DNA of 9,854 nt from CAYYYJ01 sp964631205 (GTDB lineage Archaea; Aenigmatarchaeota; Aenigmatarchaeia; QMZP01; JACQNV01). The notes under the pieces are model-generated. The model was not told where the DNA came from, made no database searches, and worked only from the letters and a program-made list of their open reading frames with translations. Numbering within the stretch: the stretch's first letter is position 1; the number at the start of each line of letters is the position of its first letter. Made by a program: the position numbers and the translations under genes. The stretch is from assembly GCA_964631205.1 (NCBI GenBank), contig CAZVWU010000014.1:1-9854 (forward strand), given 5' to 3'. Below, one piece after another: positions 1-4,999 of this stretch.

Positions 1-118
1 GGCCAAAAACAATTTGCAAAAGGTTATAAAAAATATTATAGAAGGGGCTGTTCGGCTTCGAAGAGCTGATCATCATATTAATTGTCATCATAGGCGGGCC
101 CTGAGAACTTTTTGTGCG
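1..118. repeat. Left imperfect direct repeat flanking the LAP operon
   Basis: Bases 1-44 align without gaps to 3256-3299. About 34 of 44 positions match, and 20 of 22 match in the best part (23-44 versus 3278-3299), which contains a GTTATAAAAAA core. A second shared block, CTTTTTGTGCG, follows at 108-118 and again at 3348-3358, after a divergent stretch of different length. The left copy reaches the window edge, so its true end is not visible. It lies just downstream of the peptidase gene, so the two copies bracket the four-gene operon. The core reads like a plus-strand TATA region. The repeat may therefore be a duplicated promoter and 5' gene end rather than a transposon terminus. Confidence 0.5.
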
Positions 119-138
119 GTGTTGTACTATCACGGGTT

Positions 139-945
139 CTATTTAGTGCTAAACCAGCCGCTGTCTCTTGCAATTTCTGATGGTGGTGTTTTTAGTATTT
201 TGGGCCAATTGATTGATGGAAGATTTTTAAGATAATCCGAAATGAGATAATAACCTATTGAATAACCAGCCCATAAGGGGTATGTTTTTCCCGCATAGAA
301 AACATCTTTTCGTATTTTGAAATCATCTGTCATGAGTTTACTCTTTAGCTTATCAAAAAGAATTAAAGATTCTGACTTTTCTAGAGTTTTTGCCCAATAA
401 CTCATTTCCCCACCAATAAGATGCTCTCTGAAATGTTCAGCTAACCCTTCAAAAACAATATAATCCAATAAACTTTTCCTCTCCAAATAGTTTAGTGAGT
501 AGGCGTGCGCAACCTCATGCACAAGAGTTTCGCTGAATTTTCTTTCCCAGTCAGCATCTGGATGTATAAAAAGTAATATGGTGTTTTTCCAGACAGTGTC
601 TCCAGCTATTCCATCCATCTTATTTTTAACAAATTTGTTAGCTGTCGGGAAAATAAATAGCTCTAGTTTAGTGGATTTAATAATGGAAAAACAATCTATT
701 AAGCAGGTTTTTGCTTTATTTTTAATCTGGTAATCAGTAATTTTATTTTGTTGTATTTTTTTATTGGGGATATAAAGGGCTAGATAATTTTCTAAATATT
801 TCTTTGCCCTGAAACCTGCAAAACCGATGGCTTGCTTTTCTGGAACCTCTGAAACAATATTAGTTAAACTACAGGTTTTCTTGTCTGTAAATTGGTATAC
901 ATTTGCCAAGGTGGTTTTATTATTTTTTATCTGATAGGATTTCAT
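139..945 (-). CDS. DUF2268-like zinc metallopeptidase of the LAP operon
   Basis: A 268-residue protein resembling the predicted Zn-dependent proteases of the DUF2268 family. The zincin motif HEVAH is at residues 143-147 (two His ligands and the catalytic Glu). It is followed by FEGLAEHF at 165-172, where E166 is the likely third ligand, and the family-like WAGYSIGY at 225-232. A segment resembling the family's G-x-x-G strand precedes it at 112-128. No signal peptide or membrane helix is evident, so it is probably cytosolic. It starts one base after the SagB stop codon, which implies translational coupling and shared function. In this context it could cut the leader from the modified precursor, degrade the product as self-protection, or process another substrate. 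The peptidase fold call is fairly secure; the role is inference. It is AT-rich like the rest of the operon. Confidence 0.8.
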   Translation of the reverse strand: MKSYQIKNNKTTLANVYQFTDKKTCSLTNIVSEVPEKQAIGFAGFRAKKYLENYLALYIPNKKIQQNKITDYQIKNKAKTCLIDCFSIIKSTKLELFIFPTANKFVKNKMDGIAGDTVWKNTILLFIHPDADWERKFSETLVHEVAHAYSLNYLERKSLLDYIVFEGLAEHFREHLIGGEMSYWAKTLEKSESLILFDKLKSKLMTDDFKIRKDVFYAGKTYPLWAGYSIGYYLISDYLKNLPSINWPKILKTPPSEIARDSGWFSTK

Positions 946-946
946 A

Positions 947-1657
947 CTATTTCGGTTTTCCTAAACCAAGAACATATATTGGTATTTCGTGTTCTGTTAA
1001 GTCTAAAACGCTCACTATCGTCTCATTCACAAACCCTCCTACGCTACAGCATCCTATATCGTATTTGGCGCATGTAAGCTGCATATTTTGTGCAATGTGG
1101 CCTGCCTCAATCAGTGAATAAGGATATGCCTTGATGCCATATTTAACTTCTGCTCTTGGAATAACAGAGGTAAAAACAATGGCAGCTGAGGCATTATCGA
1201 GGTAAGGTGAGACTATTTCCTTTTCTATGATACGGAGATCATCTTCAAGTAGAAGCTCTACCGCCTCATCTAAAATATTATAATGATGCACTCCTTTCGG
1301 TAAATTGCTTATGTTGAAATTTATTACATAGATTTCTATTGGAAATCTGGCACCAGCGGAAGGATAGGTTCGTCTTTCTGGTTCTCGCTCTTTGTCTACT
1401 ATCCTGGCTGAAAGTAAAACTTTAGAAAGGTCATCAAGAGGGAGGGGGTCGTTTGAAAAAGACCTGCATGATATTCTTTTTAAAAACAGTTCTTCTAATT
1501 CGCCTTCAGTCTGCGCATCAGATAATTTTATAGAACTAAACCTTGGGTATGTTTTGTGGAAAACTTCAGTGTGAGTTATAGGTGGATCTGCCTCTTCTGC
1601 TTCTACAACTCTCCTCAATCTCGTTTTGCTATAAAATTTTTTTACTTCATCAAGCAT
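947..1657 (-). CDS. SagB-type FMN-dependent azoline dehydrogenase
   Basis: A 236-residue member of the nitroreductase superfamily, SagB/McbC-like branch. These FMN enzymes oxidise thiazolines and oxazolines to thiazoles and oxazoles. Visible hallmarks are RISCRSF at 61-67 (the R-x-S-x-R flavin-site start), RRTYPSAGARFPIEIYV at 95-111, HHYN at 124-127, then KYGIKAYPYSLIEAGHIAQN at 172-191, and a C-terminal glycine-rich VGGF at 206-209. K172-Y173 matches the Lys-Tyr pair that is needed for catalysis in characterised LAP dehydrogenases. The length is normal for a stand-alone SagB domain. It starts 12 nt after the YcaO stop, and its own stop is one base before the peptidase start. Together with YcaO and the Ser/Cys-rich peptide it defines an azole-forming cassette. 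Confidence 0.9.
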   Translation of the reverse strand: MLDEVKKFYSKTRLRRVVEAEEADPPITHTEVFHKTYPRFSSIKLSDAQTEGELEELFLKRISCRSFSNDPLPLDDLSKVLLSARIVDKEREPERRTYPSAGARFPIEIYVINFNISNLPKGVHHYNILDEAVELLLEDDLRIIEKEIVSPYLDNASAAIVFTSVIPRAEVKYGIKAYPYSLIEAGHIAQNMQLTCAKYDIGCCSVGGFVNETIVSVLDLTEHEIPIYVLGLGKPK

Positions 1658-1669
1658 TTTAAATCGCCC

Positions 1670-2890
1670 TTATGCAAATGGATGTGGTTTTAAACCACCA
1701 TCATCCAAAAGACCATAGTGGTCACTATAAAGAACTTTAGATCTTTCATCTAAGTAGAGTGGATGAAGTTGAGGGACCATAACTTTAGAACATTTAAATC
1801 CGGCTTGTGCAATCTCGGGAAGTGTTATATCAACGACTATTATATCAAAACCCTTATTTTTAAATTCGCTAATTACATTAGCAAATGTAGCAGTTTTATT
1901 CGAGATTTCAGAGAATTTTATCTGTTGGCTATCCTGAAGCCAAAAATCAAGATCTTGTATTCTCTCAGGAGGATACCAATAATAAAGCCTATTTTCTAGG
2001 CTTGTAACTTCTGTTTCATTAGGGAAACTTTCTTTATCTTTTTTTCTCATGAACCTTGCATAATTTCTACATTGTATTGATTCTAATATAGATCTTTTAA
2101 TTGCATCTTTATAATTCAATTTTGCGCTAGAGCCTAAATTGACGGCGGGCCCTACTCCTGTTTTATCTATAGTTATTGCAATTACAGTAGGTATTCCTAG
2201 GTCAGTTGCACAATCAAAAACATAGGTCTCTAGGCGGTATCGGTTTAGATAGCCAAGTAACTCCTCTATATCTTCTGTGAATTCTATTATTCTACTCAGA
2301 CGTCTTTCACTTAGATAAGAATACATACACGCATCTCGTTCCACGAGCTCTAGCAAGCCCCTCTCTACACTATCGTTGTTCTCTGAAAGCCCAAAAGCGG
2401 CACCATTGGTTGTTGTTTCTCTTTGTATTGGCATTTCATTAGAAAAGATATCTGTGAGGTAGACCAATTGAGCAGGCACCAGAACATTTTTATCATGAAA
2501 TATATCCTTCCCCTTTACCCATCTATAATTTCCAGATCTCAATATTTCTGCGCCTTTATCGTCATGCATTTCAGTGTGATGAAAAGTTGTTGGGTCTACA
2601 AATTCAGAATTGTCTTCGAATTTAGCCGGAGGCGATAATACATCTAAAAGCGGATTGTAAATACATAGCCTCTCTAGAAATTCGGCAACAGATTTCACTC
2701 TAGCCACCATTTTGTTCAAGGCATATCCCTGTCCGCCCACTTCGGTAGTTTCATATTTATCAATTGCTTTTTTGTTGGGGTATGTTAAATATGCCGGAAT
2801 CTTGGGTTCATCTGTAAACTGTATATTTTCTACAGGATTTTCGCAGAGATCGATCTTTTTCATACTTTCCAATAGGGTTTTAAATGTCAT
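1670..2890 (-). CDS. YcaO-domain azoline-forming cyclodehydratase
   Basis: A 406-residue YcaO protein. YcaO enzymes use ATP to activate a backbone amide so that a neighbouring Ser, Thr or Cys side chain cyclises to an azoline. Characteristic segments are VGGQGYALNKMVARVKSVAE with FLERL (51-75), TTNGAAFGLSENNDSVERGL with LELVERDA (160-187; the E-x-x-E-R nucleotide/Mg site) and AIKRSILESIQCR (263-275). It ends in GGLKPHPFA, a short form of the proline-rich tail that reaches the active site in LAP-type YcaO proteins; the final Pro is replaced by Ala. No fused E1-like or ocin-ThiF domain is present. The start follows the precursor stop by 76 nt, and M10 is an alternative start. It may have its own promoter, with a TATA-like element near 2923-2933. 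The family call is firm; the azoline role rests on the SagB and peptide neighbours. Confidence 0.92.
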   Translation of the reverse strand: MTFKTLLESMKKIDLCENPVENIQFTDEPKIPAYLTYPNKKAIDKYETTEVGGQGYALNKMVARVKSVAEFLERLCIYNPLLDVLSPPAKFEDNSEFVDPTTFHHTEMHDDKGAEILRSGNYRWVKGKDIFHDKNVLVPAQLVYLTDIFSNEMPIQRETTTNGAAFGLSENNDSVERGLLELVERDACMYSYLSERRLSRIIEFTEDIEELLGYLNRYRLETYVFDCATDLGIPTVIAITIDKTGVGPAVNLGSSAKLNYKDAIKRSILESIQCRNYARFMRKKDKESFPNETEVTSLENRLYYWYPPERIQDLDFWLQDSQQIKFSEISNKTATFANVISEFKNKGFDIIVVDITLPEIAQAGFKCSKVMVPQLHPLYLDERSKVLYSDHYGLLDDGGLKPHPFA

Positions 2891-2894
2891 AGAG

Positions 2895-2908
2895 AATAGA
2901 CGTCTATT
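2895..2908. promoter_or_regulatory. 14-bp perfect palindrome before the YcaO start
   Basis: AATAGACGTCTATT is its own reverse complement and ends 4 nt before the YcaO ATG. On the minus strand a TATA-like element (complement of 2923-2933) lies about 25 nt upstream of it, so a transcription start would fall inside the palindrome. This fits an operator for a dimeric repressor on an internal promoter. As RNA it would only form a stem of about 5 bp. Confidence 0.45.
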
Positions 2909-2966
2909 TAGAAATTGAAACTAAATTTTAAATAATAACATTAAGCATCGGAATAAGAAATTAAAA

Positions 2967-3230
2967 TCAGTTGTACTCGGAATTAGCATCTGATCTGGCT
3001 CGACAATTTTGACAATTCTGACTACCACTGTTACTATTACTGTTGCTCGAACTGCTGCTACTAGACTGACCGCTGTTGCTCTTGCTGTTACTATTCCCCC
3101 CAATTGCAGCTCTATAAGTATGTAATAGATAAGGAGCATTTTCTATTTCTGAACTTAACTCTAAAACAAGTGCTCTATATTCACGTGCTCCTCCTCTCTT
3201 AAAATTCTCTGGCATAATTAGATATGGCAT
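2967..3230 (-). CDS. Candidate LAP/TOMM precursor peptide, Ser/Asn/Cys-rich core
   Basis: An 87-residue peptide. Residues 1-45 form a leader-like part with charged and hydrophobic residues (ALVLELSSEIENAPYLLHTY at 20-39), ending in a double glycine at 44-45. Residues 46-87 form a low-complexity core with 17 Ser, 2 Cys and about 10 Asn. It has a run of seven Ser at 56-62, alternating Ser/Asn on both sides, QNCQNC at 71-76, then a charged tail RARSDANSEYN. Small heterocyclisable residues separated by Asn and Gly are typical of azole-modified peptides such as microcin B17. The Ser codons are mixed (AGT, AGC, TCT, TCG), so the pattern is not plain microsatellite slippage. It is the first gene of the operon, upstream of YcaO and SagB. 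An ATG at residue 6 (base 3215) sits about 25 nt after a TATA-like palindrome and may be the real leaderless start. The exact core, cut site and modified residues are inference. Confidence 0.8.
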   Translation of the reverse strand: MPYLIMPENFKRGGAREYRALVLELSSEIENAPYLLHTYRAAIGGNSNSKSNSGQSSSSSSSNSNSNSGSQNCQNCRARSDANSEYN

Positions 3231-3236
3231 CCTTGA

Positions 3237-3285
3237 TTTATAAATGTTACTGTATGGTTAGAAATAGTTTTCAAATAGTTATAAA
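3237..3285 (-). promoter_or_regulatory. Promoter elements for the precursor/LAP operon
   Basis: Two minus-strand TATA-like elements lie upstream of the peptide. One is TTTATAAA at 3237-3244, about 25 nt before the ATG at 3215 (leaderless geometry). The other is the complement of GTTATAAA at 3278-3285, which would give a leader of roughly 26 nt for the ATG at 3230. The sequence alone does not decide between them. Confidence 0.45.
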
Positions 3286-3358
3286 AAAAACTATAGAAGA
3301 CTATAGTGGTTAAATTTTGAGGATTTCTGCTCAAAAAACCCGGAAAGCTTTTTGTGCG
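3256..3358. repeat. Right imperfect direct repeat flanking the LAP operon
   Basis: Partner of the repeat at 1-118. The best-conserved part is 3278-3299 (20 of 22 identical to 23-44), and CTTTTTGTGCG recurs at 3348-3358. This copy lies between the divergent peptide and DGSHR-protein genes and overlaps the candidate operator. A reading frame after the second block is open in this copy but is cut off by the operon in the left one. Confidence 0.5.
3262..3307. promoter_or_regulatory. Cluster of ATAGT half-sites, candidate operator
   Basis: AAATAGTT occurs at 3262-3269 and again at 3273-3280, exactly 11 bp apart (one helical turn). The inverse AACTAT is at 3289-3294 and a palindrome ACTATAGT at 3300-3307. 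The sites surround the upstream TATA-like element of the LAP operon, as expected for a regulator that would block or recruit TBP there. The left flanking repeat does not share most of these half-sites, so they are specific to this intergenic region. Confidence 0.4.
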
Positions 3359-3489
3359 ACGGGGAGATAGAGACCATAAGCTTAGGCGACAGGATTGCAG
3401 AGGCTTCCACAGAGGCGCTCACATGCGCAATAAATTCGGTTGCGGCTGGCAAGGAACAGGGTTGCTTTTCTAGAAGGTTTGCGCAAAAC
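3307..3489 (+). pseudogene. Possible gene relic between the divergent genes
   Basis: This stretch is richer in G and C than its surroundings and is open in one plus-strand frame. After the repeat block the frame reads PESFLCDGEIETISLGDRIA and then an alanine-rich, amphipathic-looking segment to about 3480. There is no ATG at its head (a TTG at 3352 is possible), and the frame runs into the promoter and start of the next gene. The left repeat copy encodes PENFLCG in the equivalent place. I do not recognise the family. It may be the 5' remnant of a gene disrupted during rearrangement, or a non-coding RNA or leader. Confidence 0.22.
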
Positions 3490-3496
3490 TTATATA
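3490..3496 (+). promoter_or_regulatory. TATA element for the DGSHR protein gene
   Basis: TTATATA is centred about 26 nt before the ATG at 3519, which fits leaderless transcription starting at or beside the start codon. Confidence 0.55.
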
Positions 3497-3518
3497 CAAA
3501 CTTGATTTATTATATGTT

Positions 3519-4040
3519 ATGCAAATGGCAAAACTATCACCAAACCAGATTATCACTTTAAATGATTTCCCAGTTCATAATGAGCATGTCTTAAAAATAT
3601 TCTTCAAAATCTATCAAAATAAATGCGGAAAAATCGTTCCTCCTGTTCCGATTATGCATAAAAATTTAGTATTGACGTATCTACATGGCAATATGAAGAA
3701 TAAATCTAATGAATTTTACAAGAGAAATCCTAATTGCAATTATTTTATGTTGGATGGTAGTCATAGAACAACCGCAGCAACTTTAACAAAAAAGAAAATT
3801 AAAGTTATGGTATTACAACATGGACAAGATGTACAAAAAGCCAGAAAAATGGTCGAAACAGGAGAATTATTTCATTTTTATCTTAAAGACACTATCGAAG
3901 ATATTGTTAAAGAATTAATAGCACACTTTAGAAAAACAGGATTTTTCCAGACAGTTGAACAAAAGACAAAGAGGATGGTGATTGAAAAAGTTATTCCACT
4001 ATATATGATTGAGTATTATAAAAAGTGGGCTACCCTATAA
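3519..4040 (+). CDS. Small protein with ParB/sulfiredoxin-like DGSHR motif
   Basis: A 173-residue protein, AT-rich and lysine-rich. The segment YFMLDGSHRTTAATLTKKKI (75-94) matches the core motif of the ParB/Srx-like fold (typically D-G-x-H-R followed by an alanine-rich helix and a strand, here VMVLQ). In that fold the motif binds nucleotide or phosphate. The N-terminal half (residues 11-60) would supply the preceding strands and helices. The C-terminal region (121-173) is helical and basic and contains no second domain I recognise. The ATG at 3519 fits a leaderless start; a second ATG at 3525 is equally possible. It is divergent from the LAP operon and convergent with L24e. Whether it regulates the LAP operon or is an unrelated accessory gene cannot be told. 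The fold is moderately supported; the function is unknown. Confidence 0.7.
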   Translation: MQMAKLSPNQIITLNDFPVHNEHVLKIFFKIYQNKCGKIVPPVPIMHKNLVLTYLHGNMKNKSNEFYKRNPNCNYFMLDGSHRTTAATLTKKKIKVMVLQHGQDVQKARKMVETGELFHFYLKDTIEDIVKELIAHFRKTGFFQTVEQKTKRMVIEKVIPLYMIEYYKKWATL

Positions 4041-4054
4041 TAATTTGTGGGCCG

Positions 4055-4219
4055 TTATTTATGCTTCTTCGTCCACTTGAAATCTTTGCCTTCCCTGCCT
4101 AAGTTCCAGTTCTTCTGGCATTTGGAGTTGCAGAAATACAGGGTCTCGCCGCTGATTTTTACAAACATTTTCCCATAGCCGGCAGTTATGCCATTTTGAC
4201 AAAAAGAACATTTAGCCAT
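4055..4219 (-). CDS. rpl24e: Large ribosomal subunit protein L24e (eL24)
   Basis: A 54-residue zinc-finger ribosomal protein, close to the usual archaeal length. It reads MAKCSFC, then GKMFVKISG, LYFCNSKCQKNW and a final FKWTKKHK. The four cysteines C4, C7, C30 and C34 form the zinc site, and the C-terminal W-T-K signature is typical. It follows S28e by 38 nt and is the last gene of the L7Ae-S28e-L24e cluster. In many archaea nucleoside diphosphate kinase (ndk) follows this gene; here the convergent accessory gene lies there instead. The start is the only ATG that gives the full zinc finger. Confidence 0.95.
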   Translation of the reverse strand: MAKCSFCQNGITAGYGKMFVKISGETLYFCNSKCQKNWNLGREGKDFKWTKKHK

Positions 4220-4257
4220 AATAATATCAAACACGCAAAACTCAAGGCTCTAGACAG

Positions 4258-4452
4258 CTACCCCCTCCCGCCGAATTCCATCTCGACCGATTTCAAAACT
4301 ATGATGTCACCGGGCCTCACAGGGCCAAGGACGCTTCTGGTTATCGATTTGTCTTTATCCCTTCCTGCCAATAATTTGCAACGGACCCTTACAACTCCCC
4401 TTAACCCCATGGATCCGAGAACTTGTGTGACTTGGGCTGTTATTGTTTCCAT
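4258..4452 (-). CDS. rps28e: Small ribosomal subunit protein S28e (eS28)
   Basis: A 64-residue OB-fold ribosomal protein of normal length. It matches the family through LLAGRDKDKSITRSVLGPVR (27-46) and PGDIIVLKSVEME (47-59), which correspond to the family's GRDKGR, RN-x-x-GPVR and GDI-x-x-L-x-E-x-E-x-E segments. The C-terminus, FGGRG, departs from the usual EARRLR-type end. AGAGGTT a few bases before the ATG is a plausible ribosome binding site. It lies between L7Ae and L24e, the standard archaeal order, and is probably co-transcribed with them. The 81-nt gap to L7Ae is unusually structured, with a perfect hairpin. Confidence 0.95.
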   Translation of the reverse strand: METITAQVTQVLGSMGLRGVVRVRCKLLAGRDKDKSITRSVLGPVRPGDIIVLKSVEMEFGGRG

Positions 4453-4472
4453 GTTAGAACCTCTTATTGTTG

Positions 4473-4496
4473 GACACTGATCCGCTGATCAGTGTC
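4473..4496 (-). promoter_or_regulatory. Perfect hairpin between L7Ae and S28e
   Basis: GACACTGATC and GATCAGTGTC pair as a perfect 10-bp stem around a 4-nt loop, 20 nt before the S28e start codon. A second Shine-Dalgarno-like GGGAGGTG (complement of 4512-4519) lies upstream of the hairpin, about 60 nt from the S28e ATG, next to nothing it could serve. No U-tract follows, so an intrinsic terminator is unlikely. An RNA processing site, a translational control element or a ribosomal-protein binding site are the remaining possibilities. It is perfectly paired and so is not itself a kink-turn. Confidence 0.5.
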
Positions 4497-4533
4497 GACC
4501 TGTTAGTCCGGCACCTCCCTTATTTTTATTTTA

Positions 4534-4905
4534 TTATTTCATCAAAGCCTTTACTTTCACAGAAATATCAGAAATCAGCTTCTTGGCCTCGCCTTCTTCT
4601 GTCACTGCAACAGAGGATGTAGGGACTTCGATCCCTGAAGCTTTTCCAAGATCCTGCTTTGTTGGTATGTAGGCGAAGGTGACCTGTTTCTCCTTGCAGA
4701 GCACTGGGAGATGCATGAGTATTTCTTCTGGAGTCACATCTTCAGCCATCACAACAAGCTTTGCATGGCCCCTTTCCAAAGCTTTTGTTGTCTCGTTCAC
4801 TCCCCGCCTGAACTTGCCTGAATTCCTTGCAAGCTCCAGAGCTTCGTATATCTTGTCTGTAAGCTCCTTTGTCTGCTCAAATTTCACAAACGCTGGTTTT
4901 GCCAT
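4534..4905 (-). CDS. rpl7ae: Ribosomal protein L7Ae, kink-turn RNA-binding protein
   Basis: A 123-residue archaeal L7Ae of standard length. L7Ae binds kink-turns in 23S rRNA, in box C/D and H/ACA guide RNAs and in RNase P RNA, so it serves both ribosomes and RNA modification. The RNA-binding signature RRGVNETTKALERGHAKLVV is at 33-52, followed by AEDVTPEEILMHLP (54-67) and the loop near IEVPTSSVAV (92-101). GAAGGAG seven bases before the ATG is a good ribosome binding site. A TATA-like element (complement of 4937-4945) lies about 35 nt upstream, giving a short leader. It is the first gene of the L7Ae-S28e-L24e cluster. Archaeal L7Ae can repress its own mRNA through a kink-turn leader; I see no clear kink-turn in the short leader here. 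Confidence 0.96.
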   Translation of the reverse strand: MAKPAFVKFEQTKELTDKIYEALELARNSGKFRRGVNETTKALERGHAKLVVMAEDVTPEEILMHLPVLCKEKQVTFAYIPTKQDLGKASGIEVPTSSVAVTEEGEAKKLISDISVKVKALMK

Positions 4906-4936
4906 ATAAATTCTCCTTCATAGTTGCCCTTTCCCT

Positions 4937-4945
4937 TTTATAAAG
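4937..4945 (-). promoter_or_regulatory. TATA element for the L7Ae cluster
   Basis: On the minus strand the sequence reads TTTATAAAA followed by GGG. It is centred about 35 nt before the L7Ae ATG, so a transcript would start some 10 nt before the start codon and include the GAAGGAG ribosome binding site. Confidence 0.5.
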
Positions 4946-4999
4946 GCAGCTTGGTCAATGAATCCTGATTATATATGCTGCAAAAGGTTTTAAATATCC

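Noticed and set aside
1..91. Minus-strand frame starting at an ATG at 91 and open to the left edge, a possible fifth operon gene
   Set aside because: Bases 1-44 are similar to the intergenic repeat at 3256-3299, where no gene is expected, and no ribosome binding site precedes the ATG; it is more likely non-coding repeat.
61..104. Box C/D guide RNA (ATGATGA twice on the minus strand)
   Set aside because: No matching CTGA boxes occur at the right spacing on that strand.
14..235. Plus-strand 73-residue frame at the left edge
   Set aside because: It overlaps the 3' end of the peptidase on the opposite strand and shows no family features.
2921..3139. Valine-rich frame overlapping the precursor peptide on the same strand
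   Set aside because: It is the out-of-frame reading of the Ser/Asn repeat (AGT/AAC read as GTA/ACA), so the hydrophobic look is a by-product.
3160..3200. GAGGAGGA followed by GTG on the minus strand inside the precursor gene
   Set aside because: It looks like a strong start site, but the GTG is out of frame and its frame ends after a few codons; the purines encode Arg-Gly-Gly of the leader.
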